Source: Candidatus Gastranaerophilales bacterium | Lineage (GTDB): Bacteria > Cyanobacteriota > Vampirovibrionia > Gastranaerophilales > Gastranaerophilaceae | Direction: 5' to 3' | Assembly (NCBI GenBank): GCA_900766355.1 | Contig: CAAFVD010000116.1 | Span: 62,001-126,000, forward strand | Length of the DNA stretch: 64,000 bases | Part shown: positions 1-8,040 of the stretch, one piece after another | Numbering within the stretch: position 1 is the first letter of the stretch | How the letters are laid out: every line of letters starts with the position of its first letter | The notes under the pieces: model-generated | Told to the model about the DNA's origin: nothing | Databases searched by the model: none | Seen by the model: only the letters and a program-made list of their open reading frames with translations | Program-made: the position numbers and the translations under genes

Positions 1-131
1 TTTCAATCTAGAAAAATACCTAGTTGTAACTAACTTACATATATAGTTTAACAGTTGTTTTTATATTTTTTATCATTCTTTAGAGTTATTTAAAAGAAAA
101 AACATAACCTTTGAGAATTAAATTTTAGTAC

Positions 132-160
132 TTGAAAAAAATATATATTTATTTTAGAAT
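132..160 (+). promoter_or_regulatory. Promoter of tRNA-Gly
   Basis: TTGAAA at 132-137 and TAGAAT at 155-160 are separated by 17 bp, a good sigma70-type pair. Transcription would start near 167, about 15 nt before the mature tRNA 5' end. Confidence 0.55.
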
Positions 161-181
161 ACACATACAGACAAATTGAGT

Positions 182-257
182 GCGGAAGTAGCTCAGTTGG
201 TAGAGTATCTGCCTTCCAAGCAGACTGTCGCGAGTTCGAGTCTCGTCTTCCGCTCCA
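182..257 (+). tRNA. tRNA-Gly (anticodon TCC)
   Basis: The sequence folds as a full cloverleaf. The 7-bp acceptor stem pairs 182-188 with 247-253, the discriminator is T254, and the CCA at 255-257 is encoded. The anticodon loop reads CTTCCAA, giving TCC and decoding GGA (and GGG by wobble). The T-arm GTTCGAGTC is intact. A strong terminator follows at once, so the gene is transcribed alone. Confidence 0.96.
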
Positions 258-262
258 TTATT

Positions 263-295
263 AAAAAGCAAGAGATGAACTCTTGCTTTTTACAT
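263..295 (+). terminator. Intrinsic terminator after tRNA-Gly
   Basis: AAAAAGCAAGAG (263-274) pairs with CTCTTGCTTTTT (280-291) around a 5-nt loop, ending in a T-run. It separates the tRNA from the next coding region. Confidence 0.85.
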
Positions 296-308
296 TAAAA
301 GGAGGAAT

Positions 309-581
309 ATGAAAAAGACATTATTAATCCTATCACTTTTAATCCTTTCAACTAACATTTCTTTTGCAGATGGAGATACACATTTTAAAGAAGAAGTTTT
401 GAATATAAAATCACTTTCCCCAGAAGAAGCTCAACAAGTAAGACGAGACATGGAATATAGAGAACAACAACAAACTCGTATGGAACAACAAGCACAAGAT
501 TATATGTATAGAATGCAACAACAAATGATGATGCCACCAGCTATGAATCCTTATGGTGGTTTTAATAATTATCGTTATTAA
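309..581 (+). CDS. Small secreted Gln/Met-rich protein, unknown function
   Basis: A 90-aa protein with a clear N-terminal signal peptide: KK, then a Leu/Ile-rich core, with likely cleavage after SFA near residue 20. The mature part is about 70 residues. It has a charged helical stretch (residues 35-60), then runs of Gln and Met (QQQMMMPP) and a Gly/Asn/Tyr-rich tail. AGGAGG lies 4-9 nt before ATG309, so the start is secure. I recognise no family. The composition suggests an exported, partly disordered envelope protein. Confidence 0.75.
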   Translation: MKKTLLILSLLILSTNISFADGDTHFKEEVLNIKSLSPEEAQQVRRDMEYREQQQTRMEQQAQDYMYRMQQQMMMPPAMNPYGGFNNYRY

Positions 582-584
582 GTA

Positions 585-613
585 TTGACTCATTATTGAA
601 CAAATGAGATAAT
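585..613 (+). promoter_or_regulatory. Promoter giving a probably leaderless mRNA
   Basis: TTGACT (585-590), a 17-bp spacer and GATAAT (608-613). The ATG of the ABC permease begins 8 nt after the last base of the -10, at the expected transcription start. No Shine-Dalgarno lies between. Confidence 0.6.
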
Positions 614-620
614 CAAATAT

Positions 621-1493
621 ATGTTTAAGTATTGCAAAAAATATGTTCCATATATGTTTTTAATCCCGTCATTAATTATTTTAACGGTATTCTTTTTTAT
701 CCCATTCTTTCAAACAATAGGACTAAGTTTTGAAGATTATTCAACAAGTATTTATTCCCCATCTTTTGTAGGGTTTCAAAATTATATTAATATACTTCAT
801 TCCAAAATATTTTATCAGGTAATGGGAAACACTTTTTTATTTTTGATTGTTGCAGTACCTTTCTTAGTAATATTTCCATTGTTTTTAGCGATATTAATCA
901 ATCAAAAAATAAGAGGAATTACTCTATACAAAATACTTATTTATTTACCAGTAATTGTTTCTATAGTTGTCGCTGCGATAGCTTTCAAATGGCTATATGC
1001 CCAAGATGGCATATTAAACTACTTTATAGGGCTATTGGGTTTTAACCCAATAGGTTGGCTTACAGATTCTAGATTTGCACTATATTCAGTTGCTATTGTA
1101 ACAATCTGGAAAGGTGTCGGATATTATATGATGATATACCTTTCCGCATTAATGGGAGTTCCTCAAGAATTATATGAAGCCTGTGACATTGATGGTGCTA
1201 ATTTTTTACAAAAGCACTTAACCGTTACAATTCCACAAATAATGCCAACAATAGCATTGGTTTCTACGATAAGTATAATATCTGCAATGAAGGTGTTTGT
1301 CGAAATATATGTTATGACAAAAGGTGGCCCTTTAAACTCTAGCAAAACAATTGTTTACTACATATACGAAAGAGCTTTTGAAAATCTTGATTTAGGATAC
1401 GCATCTGCTCTTGCGGTTGTACTTCTTGTTGTTATTATGATATTTTCTATTATTAACATATTTGTATTTGAAAAAGACAAGTACCAAGTTTAA
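621..1493 (+). CDS. Sugar-type ABC transporter permease (MalF/UgpA family)
   Basis: A 290-aa integral membrane protein with about six hydrophobic segments (first near residues 12-32, last near 262-285). The EAA loop that docks the ATPase is EACDIDGANFLQKHLTVTIP, near residue 185. This matches the binding-protein-dependent carbohydrate permeases of the MalF/UgpA/LacF group. Such a permease normally pairs with a second permease, a binding protein and an ATPase, and none of these is adjacent. The gene therefore looks orphaned, and its substrate cannot be read. It seems to be transcribed from its own promoter immediately upstream and to lack a ribosome-binding site. The stop lies 5 bp from the stop of the convergent neighbour. 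Confidence 0.88.
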   Translation: MFKYCKKYVPYMFLIPSLIILTVFFFIPFFQTIGLSFEDYSTSIYSPSFVGFQNYINILHSKIFYQVMGNTFLFLIVAVPFLVIFPLFLAILINQKIRGITLYKILIYLPVIVSIVVAAIAFKWLYAQDGILNYFIGLLGFNPIGWLTDSRFALYSVAIVTIWKGVGYYMMIYLSALMGVPQELYEACDIDGANFLQKHLTVTIPQIMPTIALVSTISIISAMKVFVEIYVMTKGGPLNSSKTIVYYIYERAFENLDLGYASALAVVLLVVIMIFSIINIFVFEKDKYQV

Positions 1494-1498
1494 TAATT

Positions 1499-2548
1499 TT
1501 ATTTATCTAATAAAGCCTTGTTTATAAATTCAAGACGTTCTTTTTTGCCAAGACCTCTTTTTCTCATATCACCTACAAGTTCTATCATTCTACTATAATC
1601 ATAATTTGTAATATTGTCTAGATAATAATCTGCGTGAGGATCAATCAAGGCATTATTTTCTAATGGTAAATCCACTTTTTCAGCAGCTAACATTGTTTTT
1701 CTTAATATATTTTTTCTATGTCCTACAAGATTTTTATCAAAACTCGCAGATTCATCAGGAGTTAATCTAAGCATTAGTGGCTGTAAAATTGTATATATAT
1801 TATTAGGTTGAGGAATGTTAGTTTTATCAAGATCATCAACAATTCTAAAATGATTGTCTGCGATTAAAATATTATTAGGATTTTGTATATCAGGGGTATA
1901 AAAAGATTTTTTAGAGAATAATCCACCGTCAGAAATTTTATTAAGTTGGCTTAGACCTTCAGCTAGCTCATCAAAGCTTTCTTGAGGTTGAGAGCTACAT
2001 AACGGCAAATATTCTTGATTGTACTTATTTGTATCAGTTTTTGAATTATTAATTCTGCCATTTGACTTAAGCCAAATTTTTCCACAAGGTGTATATTCAT
2101 TAGGAGTTGCATTTTTAAGAATTTCAACATTTCCAACTCTTATCACAGGCTCGCCATAATAAATTCCAAGTTGATTAAATCGTTTATCAGGAGCTTTCGC
2201 AACATTATAAATTCTAATAGCATCATCTTCTGTTTTTCCACGTTTAATCTTCGCTACATATTTGTCAGAAATTCTGAATACTTTTGAATCACGCCCCTTA
2301 TTTAAATAGTTTTCAGGTGTCATAATTTGAGGTAATGCACTATCAAGAATTTTATGAAATTTTATCCTAGCAATAGGATTCAATTCTCCAGCATGTAAAA
2401 AATCTTGAATAGACGCGTCCATTATATCCGAAAAAGACTTAATTTTGTTAAAACCAACATATAATGGTTGACTTTTCTTTATTGAATTATGTGCAATTAC
2501 TCTAACTTGTTCGGTTTTACCTAAATTGTCAAGAACTCTAATACTCAT
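1499..2548 (-). CDS. Protein-kinase-like protein, unknown role
   Basis: A 349-aa protein of no family I can name, but with a kinase-like skeleton. A glycine-loop-like segment KGRDSKVFRISDKY (residues 84-97) runs into VAKIKR (98-103), which resembles the VAIK lysine. Further on, D220-IQNP-N225 followed by IVDD (D238) reproduces the Asp-x4-Asn and the 13-residue step to the metal-binding Asp seen in protein kinases. The first ~75 residues are extra. No signal peptide or membrane segment is seen. The convergent ABC permease ends 5 bp away, and ssrA lies upstream. The gene starting at 4375 shows the same skeleton, so the two may be distant paralogues. An aminoglycoside-phosphotransferase or pseudokinase role is equally possible. 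Confidence 0.6.
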   Translation of the reverse strand: MSIRVLDNLGKTEQVRVIAHNSIKKSQPLYVGFNKIKSFSDIMDASIQDFLHAGELNPIARIKFHKILDSALPQIMTPENYLNKGRDSKVFRISDKYVAKIKRGKTEDDAIRIYNVAKAPDKRFNQLGIYYGEPVIRVGNVEILKNATPNEYTPCGKIWLKSNGRINNSKTDTNKYNQEYLPLCSSQPQESFDELAEGLSQLNKISDGGLFSKKSFYTPDIQNPNNILIADNHFRIVDDLDKTNIPQPNNIYTILQPLMLRLTPDESASFDKNLVGHRKNILRKTMLAAEKVDLPLENNALIDPHADYYLDNITNYDYSRMIELVGDMRKRGLGKKERLEFINKALLDK

Positions 2549-2753
2549 TTTTTATTCTCTTTTTGGTTGATTACTTTCAAATACATATATTCTAATGTCC
2601 GTAAAAAAATAATTTGCTAGAAATCAATATATTGTTGTAAAATTTGTTTACATAGATTATAATTTAGAATAATAAGTTGTAAATTTAGTAATAAATATTA
2701 ATAATATGAACTTTGCATATTAAAAAGAATATAGAACTTTGATAATTTAATAT

Positions 2754-3160
2754 GGGGATGTTTTGGATTTGACAGGATGTTCGGTTTAATCAAGTTGCGT
2801 GTTCGGGCGCTGTTCCCGATTATCAACGAGCAAAACAAATTAAATGCTACAGATAACGTTGTAGTTGCTGATTTCTCTAGAGCTGCTGCTCGTAGAGCTG
2901 CGTAGAGCTTAGCTCCGCATTCAGCCTCTCATAGTATTCCAGCTTGCCGATGCTATGGGACAATTATGCAAGATGCAGTATGATGATAGTAGTAGTCATA
3001 TCAAGTTTACTACCGAAGGTTAGCTTTCCGTCAAAAAGCTTTGATTAAGGTTCAGGTTTAGTGAATTTCCTGCCTTAATTGAGATTAATAATTCACTACA
3101 CATGTAGAGATTTGCTTAGATCCATTTTGGACGTGGGTTCGATTCCCACCATCTCCACCA
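2754..3160 (+). ncRNA. ssrA: tmRNA (transfer-messenger RNA)
   Basis: About 407 nt, one-piece form. The 5' end GGGGATGTTTTGGATTTGAC is diagnostic. GGGGATG (2754-2760) pairs with CATCTCC (3150-3156), and the 3' end has a T-arm GGGTTCGATTCCC and an encoded ACCA. The tag frame ends in ...FSRAAARRAA followed by TAG at 2903-2905. Reading upstream in this frame gives NKLNATDNVVVAD, preceded by GAG CAA. I could not fix the resume codon: GAG at 2828 is possible, while the nearby GCA is in another frame. The tag is long and ends Arg-Arg-Ala-Ala instead of the common hydrophobic-Ala-Ala. The RNA rescues stalled ribosomes together with SmpB, which is not in this window. Confidence 0.96.
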
Positions 3161-3298
3161 TTAAATTATCTTTTTGTTTGATTATATTGTGGTAATCGAA
3201 CCAGTTTGTTTTTTTCAACAAACTTGGGTTCTCACCTCTCTAAAAATGATACTTAATCATTTTTCTCGGCAGAGTCACCATCTCCACCATTAAATTAT
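3147..3298 (+). repeat. Hairpin element bracketed by a 23-bp direct repeat of the ssrA 3' end (element B)
   Basis: The 23 bp spanning the last 14 nt of ssrA and the 9 nt after it (3147-3169) recur exactly at 3276-3298. Between them is a 13-bp hairpin with a small bulge (arms 3198-3210 and 3217-3231). Then come CCTCTC (3235-3240), a 9-bp hairpin with loop ACTTA (arms 3242-3250 and 3256-3264), and TCTCGGCAGAGT (3264-3275). GTGG at 3189 can pair with CCAC at 3284-3287 to close the whole fold. The same CCTCTC / hairpin with ANTTA loop / GGCAGAGT core occurs at 15149-15193 beside tRNA-fMet. No coding potential is seen. It may be a small mobile element, an att-like scar or a structured RNA; the class is unknown to me. 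Confidence 0.55.
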
Positions 3299-3337
3299 TA
3301 TTTTAACCTGATTTTTGTCTTTACAAGTTATACATAA

Positions 3338-4375
3338 TTAATTTTTATAATCCTTTATATACTTACTCAAATCTACATCTGGAAACATTTTCTTTAACTT
3401 TGGCAACCAAGAAGGTTGTCTTAAGCATATTAAAGGTATCAACAAATTCTTATCCTTATAATCAATTTCATTTTTTATATCTAATATTGTTATTAACGAC
3501 ATATGATCATACTCATCTTTATTCCATTTTGATATAGGAATATTATATTTTTTACAAATAGGAATAATCCGTTCTTCTAATGCAGATATTAAATTAAACA
3601 TTTCTTTTCGTTCTTGCACATTCATATAGTTATACAAATTTGTTAAATCATGACTATTTACTAAAGCTGATAATACCCAATCATGACCATACGGTTCTGT
3701 GGCATCTAGAAAGCTTGTTCCTTTTTTCCTCAAATCAATAATATTTATTCTCTTTGTTTTTTCATCAAACAAAAAATTCTCAGGAGAAGAAGCATCTATT
3801 CTATACCCTTTTGAATTGATAAAAGCAACATCAGAAACAAAATTCTCTAATGTTTCATCTGGTAAAGATGAATATTTTTTTAATAACATAAAGTATTCAT
3901 CTTTATCTGCCATATTTACTGTATACATTTTCTTTCCAGTAACAAATTTTGAAATTGAAACTTGTGGTTTAGTAGAATTTATAGCTACAGGTTGTCCAAA
4001 ACTCCTACCATCAAAAATATCTGCAACAGGCTCAAAAACATTATTACAAGAAGTTTCACCCCAAGCTAATCTTAACACATAATTATCACTAATTTTATAA
4101 ACATCAGCTTCTGCACCTCCACCTATAAAATTCTCAGGTGTAATCTTCTTTGAAATATCCGAAACTACATCTCGCCAATTTTCTTGATTAACCTTCGAAT
4201 GAACTAATGCTTTATTTATATTAGCAAATTGTTCTAATCCAGACATATTTGTTTCAACACTTTCTATACCCCTAGCTATTCCTCCTGTTAAAGATGCTAC
4301 ATTAGGATTTGATAAGTTGGTTGAAACTTTATTTAATAATTGAGTATTAATATTCTTAAAATTAACTTTGGGCAA
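3338..4375 (-). CDS. Protein-kinase-like protein, unknown role
   Basis: A 345-aa protein with a TTG start at 4375, preceded by AGAAGG at good spacing. The glycine-rich loop GGGAEADVYKISDNYV (85-100) resembles kinase subdomain I, but the VAIK lysine position reads LRLAW, so that lysine is replaced. SPENFLFD (197-204) followed by INIIDL (D214) closely matches the catalytic-loop Asn and metal-binding Asp of eukaryotic-type kinases; D194 precedes them. The N-terminal ~75 residues are Asn/Ser-rich. Together with the gene at 1499-2548 it brackets ssrA on the opposite strand. The missing lysine leaves a pseudokinase or atypical kinase possible. No secretion signal is recognised. Confidence 0.6.
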   Translation of the reverse strand: MPKVNFKNINTQLLNKVSTNLSNPNVASLTGGIARGIESVETNMSGLEQFANINKALVHSKVNQENWRDVVSDISKKITPENFIGGGAEADVYKISDNYVLRLAWGETSCNNVFEPVADIFDGRSFGQPVAINSTKPQVSISKFVTGKKMYTVNMADKDEYFMLLKKYSSLPDETLENFVSDVAFINSKGYRIDASSPENFLFDEKTKRINIIDLRKKGTSFLDATEPYGHDWVLSALVNSHDLTNLYNYMNVQERKEMFNLISALEERIIPICKKYNIPISKWNKDEYDHMSLITILDIKNEIDYKDKNLLIPLICLRQPSWLPKLKKMFPDVDLSKYIKDYKN

Positions 4376-4606
4376 AATACAACCTTCTAAAAAACAATCT
4401 ACTATATTATATAAAAGTTTCTATTAATAAAAATTGACCTATTTTTATATTTTTATACATATATTAATCTCTAATAGCCTCTTTCCATAGATAAATTAAC
4501 AGTTTTAAATATGTTAACATTTGTAACGAATTACTTAATCTTTGAAATTAGATAATTTGTATATACTTTATATGTATGTAAGATGTTATAACCAAAGGAT
4601 TTAGTA

Positions 4607-5068
4607 ATGGCAGATACAAGTGCATTATTAGCTCAATATTTATCTGTAAAATCTCAGATTAATTACTACCAACTTGAAGAAACCAAGTGGGCTAATTTGC
4701 ACGAAAATATGGCTGCTAAATTATCTAGACAAACATCTGCAGAAGGTAAATGGGAATCTTCAAGTGACTCAGCAGAAGAAGCTTGTAACGATGATAGCAA
4801 AGAGGTTAAACTTGGTAATAAGGTACTAAAAGCTAAAAGCCAAAATGTATCAAGCGCTAGCGCTCAAAAAATTGCTATCAGTTATGCTAATTCTAAAGTT
4901 CCACAATACGACCCAACAAAACTTGAAGAATACGCAGCTTTGGATATCGAATATGATATGATGCAAAGCACCTATGATACCTTGCTTGACGAATTAAATG
5001 CACAAGCAGATTCACTCAAAACGCAATTGGGCAATGCGGCTAAAGATACTGGTATGCTCGACAGCTAA
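4607..5068 (+). CDS. Small acidic helical protein, unknown function
   Basis: A 153-aa, predominantly helical, acidic protein without signal peptide or membrane segment. The N-terminal third (SVKSQINYYQLEETKWANLH) and C-terminal third (residues ~105-145) look amphipathic. A Ser/Glu/Asp-rich linker (50-75) separates them. The start is ATG4607 with AAGGA 6-10 nt upstream. The last 57 bp overlap, in antisense, the 3' end of the convergent folD gene, so both stop codons lie inside the other gene. I do not recognise a family. The helical layout resembles small secretion-apparatus or filament-type subunits, but that is only an impression. Confidence 0.65.
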   Translation: MADTSALLAQYLSVKSQINYYQLEETKWANLHENMAAKLSRQTSAEGKWESSSDSAEEACNDDSKEVKLGNKVLKAKSQNVSSASAQKIAISYANSKVPQYDPTKLEEYAALDIEYDMMQSTYDTLLDELNAQADSLKTQLGNAAKDTGMLDS

Positions 5069-5890
5069 AGTATTTAACATTAATGATGCTATTGTCATTG
5101 GCCCTACACCACCAGGAACAGGAGAAAACGCTTCCACAAAATCTAAAATTTCATTTATATCATTAAAACCTGAAAAGTTAAGATCACCGGTTAATTTGCC
5201 GTTGGTATCTCTTGATATACCAACGTCAACCAAAACAGATTTATACTTAACCATCTTACATCTTACAACTTTTTTACCTACCGCTGAAATTATTATATCA
5301 GCGGTTTTTATTATGTCATCAAGATTTTGAGTGTGAGAATGACAAACAGTGACCGTTGCATTACGACTTAGCAACATTTGTACCATTGGTTTACCGACAA
5401 TATTAGAACGTCCCACCACAACAACATGTTTTCCTTCTACTGGATAACCATAATAATCTAGCATTATCAAAATACCTTGAGGAGTTACGGGATAAAAATA
5501 AGGTTTCATACCCAATGCTAATTTCCCGACATTCTCAGGAGTAAAACAATCCACATCTTTTTTAGGGTCAATCGCACATACAACCTTGTCTTTATCTATA
5601 TGAGCAGGCAACGGCATTTGAACCAAAATTCCAGTCACATCATCATCTTTATTTAGTTCTTCAATTTTATTTAACAAAACTTTTTCTTCCGTATTTTCAG
5701 GAAGTTCAATGACTGTAGAATTAATTCCTAAATTCAATGCAGTTTTCTTTTTATTATTAACATAAATTCTACTAGCAGGGTCATCGCCTACAAGAATAAC
5801 AGCTAAATGGGGCTTTTTAGCTAGTTTAGGAACTTCTTTCTTTATTTCTTCTAAAATTATATTTGATAACTTTTTCCCGTCTAATATCAT
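5012..5890 (-). CDS. folD: Bifunctional methylenetetrahydrofolate dehydrogenase / cyclohydrolase
   Basis: A 292-aa FolD, interconverting 5,10-methylene-, methenyl- and 10-formyl-tetrahydrofolate in the cytosol. YVNNKKKTALNLGI (near 44-57) holds the catalytic lysine, GILVQMPLP is conserved, and the NADP-binding segment reads GRSNIVGKPMVQMLL. VPGGVGPMTIASLMLNTL closes the active site. Two small departures are visible: PVTPQG where PCTPxG is usual, and VDCF where VDGF is usual. The C-terminus runs about 15 residues past the usual end, into the 57-bp antisense overlap with the convergent gene. It overlaps the upstream ATPase gene by 4 bp (5887-5890), so the two are translationally coupled. Confidence 0.95.
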   Translation of the reverse strand: MILDGKKLSNIILEEIKKEVPKLAKKPHLAVILVGDDPASRIYVNNKKKTALNLGINSTVIELPENTEEKVLLNKIEELNKDDDVTGILVQMPLPAHIDKDKVVCAIDPKKDVDCFTPENVGKLALGMKPYFYPVTPQGILIMLDYYGYPVEGKHVVVVGRSNIVGKPMVQMLLSRNATVTVCHSHTQNLDDIIKTADIIISAVGKKVVRCKMVKYKSVLVDVGISRDTNGKLTGDLNFSGFNDINEILDFVEAFSPVPGGVGPMTIASLMLNTLAVEHTSIFSRIAQLRFE

Positions 5891-6639
5891 GACATCACCT
5901 GTGGTAAATTTAATCTATAATAAAACTCTTTAATTGCATCTTGGACAACAACTGAATCTCTTTCTATCGAATGTTTAACAAGATTTTCATCAAAAGGTGT
6001 CAACCCCAAAACCTCTAAATTATACTTCTTTAATAAATCTAGAATTGCGTTCATATCTTGATTATGGGCTTTATTCAAAATAACCCCCATTTGTCCGCCA
6101 GCAGCATACTTCGAAGAAAATTCTTCTATACGTTTTGCTAAATGTAAAGAATCTTCAGTAGGATTTGCAACAATAACAGTCAAATCTATATCAATATCTA
6201 CTAATTGATTAAGATATTTCAAATCAAATTCACAATCAAAAATTACAAAATCATATCTTTTTATAACTTTCAACACCGCATCATTTATCTGAGAAGTTAT
6301 TGGACATCTACAATCTTTTGAACCAATAAACCAAGAGACCAAAATATCTGTATTATCATTTAATGTGTAAATAATATCTTCCATTGCCCATTCAACATAT
6401 TCTTGCTTTGTCATATGTTGAGGAATACCTGTTTTGTATTCGTGTTTCCCACTTCTTATACCATATATTGTGTCACGAATATCTAAGCCATAACTATGAC
6501 CGAACTCTCCAGACAAATCATTATCTAGAACTAAAACTGATTTTTCGGGGAAATACTCATTAATTATTTTCAAAAAAGATTTTACTATTGTAGTTTTTCC
6601 GCTTCCACTTTTTCCAGTAACCGCAATTGTTGTAGTCAA
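5887..6639 (-). CDS. MinD/CooC-like P-loop ATPase
   Basis: A 250-aa SIMIBI-class ATPase with N-terminal Walker A GKSGSGKTT (residues 9-17) and a later FDCEFD (Walker B-like, near 135-140). It is closest in feel to CooC-type nickel-insertion ATPases and other MinD/ParA relatives. The canonical deviant Lys (KGGxGK) has become GKSGSGK, which keeps a lysine near the same place. The start is TTG6639, preceded by AAAGGG. It forms a two-gene operon with folD. CooC proteins often serve C1-metabolism metalloenzymes, so the coupling to folD is suggestive, but no target enzyme is present here. A role in chromosome or protein positioning cannot be excluded. Confidence 0.7.
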   Translation of the reverse strand: MTTTIAVTGKSGSGKTTIVKSFLKIINEYFPEKSVLVLDNDLSGEFGHSYGLDIRDTIYGIRSGKHEYKTGIPQHMTKQEYVEWAMEDIIYTLNDNTDILVSWFIGSKDCRCPITSQINDAVLKVIKRYDFVIFDCEFDLKYLNQLVDIDIDLTVIVANPTEDSLHLAKRIEEFSSKYAAGGQMGVILNKAHNQDMNAILDLLKKYNLEVLGLTPFDENLVKHSIERDSVVVQDAIKEFYYRLNLPQVMS

Positions 6640-6711
6640 ATCATAATCCCTTTCATAAAGCTATAGAATAATTATACAACAAAAAAGCTAAAGTTCATAA
6701 GATTACTCTAT

Positions 6712-6743
6712 GTCATCCAGAGAGATTTATCCCGAAGGACGAC
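6712..6743. repeat. Short imperfect inverted repeat
   Basis: GTCATCC (6712-6718) and GGACGAC (6737-6743) form an imperfect stem with GTCATCCaga...GAAGGACGAC composition. This resembles the dispersed GTCATCC-type hairpin repeats common in bacterial intergenic DNA. Only one copy is seen here. Confidence 0.35.
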
Positions 6744-6763
6744 GATAGAAATACCACTACAAT

Positions 6764-6792
6764 TTGACATCACATATTGCTCTTAATATAAT
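6764..6792 (+). promoter_or_regulatory. Consensus hisS promoter, leaderless configuration
   Basis: A perfect TTGACA (6764-6769), 17-bp spacer and perfect TATAAT (6787-6792). ATG of hisS is at 6799, where transcription should begin, and no Shine-Dalgarno precedes it. Confidence 0.75.
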
Positions 6793-6798
6793 CAAAAT

Positions 6799-8040
6799 AT
6801 GGGAAATATAATAAAAGTTCAAAAAGGAACAAAGGATATACTGCCATCAGAGATATCTCTATGGCACTTTATGGAAGAAAAAGCATTAGAAGTGTTTTCA
6901 AATGCTGGATACAAAGAAATCAGAACACCTATATTTGAAGCAACGGAGTTATTTGCAAGAGGTGTTGGAGATACAACAGATATTGTAAACAAAGAAATGT
7001 ATACTTTCGAAAAAAGTGAACGCTCTTTAACTCTTAGACCTGAAAATACTGCAGGTGTTGTCCGTTCTTTTATAGAAAACGGTATGCACAGACTAAGCGC
7101 ACCTGTAAAACTCTGGTACAAAGGTCCTATGTTTCGTTACGAACGTCCTCAAGCTGGTAGACAACGACAATTTCACCAAGTTGGTATGGAAATGTTCGGC
7201 ATAAAAGATGCAACTGCTGATGCAGAAGCTATAGCAATAGCGGTAAGATTCCTAAACGCTTTAGGCTTAAACGACCTTGATGTTGAAATAAATTCTCTTG
7301 GTTGTCCTGAATGTAGAGAAGCCTTTAAAAACAAATTAAAAGACGTTATTAGACCATATCTATCAGAACTATGCGAAGATTGTCAAACTAGATTTGAAAA
7401 AAATCCACTTAGACTGCTTGATTGCAAAGTTGACTCTTGCAAAGAAATCTACGCAAAACCTGAAATTCAAAAAATCATTCAATCTGAATTTATTTGTGAA
7501 GAATGTTCAACGCATTTTAACAATCTAAAATCATATTTAGACACTCTTGGTATAAGATATTCCGTAAACAAACTATTAGTAAGAGGTCTAGACTACTACA
7601 ACAGAACTGTTTTTGAAATTAAATCAAACAACTTAGGTTCTCAAAACGCAGTCTGTGGCGGGGGTAGATATGATTCTCTAGTACGCAATCTTGGAGGACA
7701 AGACACTCCAGCCGTAGGTTTTGCTATGGGAATGGAAAGATTATATTCTTTACTTGAACAAAAACAAGAAGAAAAATTAACGGCTTATGTTGTTTCTAAC
7801 AACACTTTAGAAGCCTTGAAGCTTGTATCAAACCTAAGAGAACATAACATTAGTTGTGATTTTGATATGACAAACAAAAAATTTACAAAACAACTAGAAA
7901 AAGCTTCAAAAATAGCTAATTATGCTCTAATTTTAGGCGAAGATGAAATCAACGCAAAACAAGTTTCTGTAAAGAATCTAAAAACTTCAACTCAAAACAC
8001 AATAGCTTATTCTGATATTTTTGAATTCTTGAATAAATAG
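6799..8040 (+). CDS. hisS: Histidyl-tRNA synthetase
   Basis: A 413-aa class II aminoacyl-tRNA synthetase charging tRNA-His. It begins KVQKGTKDILP as in the family. Motif 2 is FRYERPQAGRQRQFHQ (near 111-126), the histidine-specific signature is LVRGLDYYNRTVFE (near 258-271), and motif 3 is GGGRYDSL...AVGFAMGMERL. A small C-terminal anticodon-binding domain follows. Cysteine pairs near 175-235 (CPEC, CEDC, CEEC) suggest a zinc-binding insertion. Length is normal. Translation appears to start without a ribosome-binding site. The last 34 bp overlap, antisense, with the end of lgt. Confidence 0.97.
   Translation: MGNIIKVQKGTKDILPSEISLWHFMEEKALEVFSNAGYKEIRTPIFEATELFARGVGDTTDIVNKEMYTFEKSERSLTLRPENTAGVVRSFIENGMHRLSAPVKLWYKGPMFRYERPQAGRQRQFHQVGMEMFGIKDATADAEAIAIAVRFLNALGLNDLDVEINSLGCPECREAFKNKLKDVIRPYLSELCEDCQTRFEKNPLRLLDCKVDSCKEIYAKPEIQKIIQSEFICEECSTHFNNLKSYLDTLGIRYSVNKLLVRGLDYYNRTVFEIKSNNLGSQNAVCGGGRYDSLVRNLGGQDTPAVGFAMGMERLYSLLEQKQEEKLTAYVVSNNTLEALKLVSNLREHNISCDFDMTNKKFTKQLEKASKIANYALILGEDEINAKQVSVKNLKTSTQNTIAYSDIFEFLNK

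Noticed and set aside
3189..3287. Element B as a tRNA pseudogene (minus strand GGTTCGATTACC looks like a T-arm)
   Set aside because: No D-arm or anticodon arm can be folded, and the long AT hairpins are not tRNA-like.
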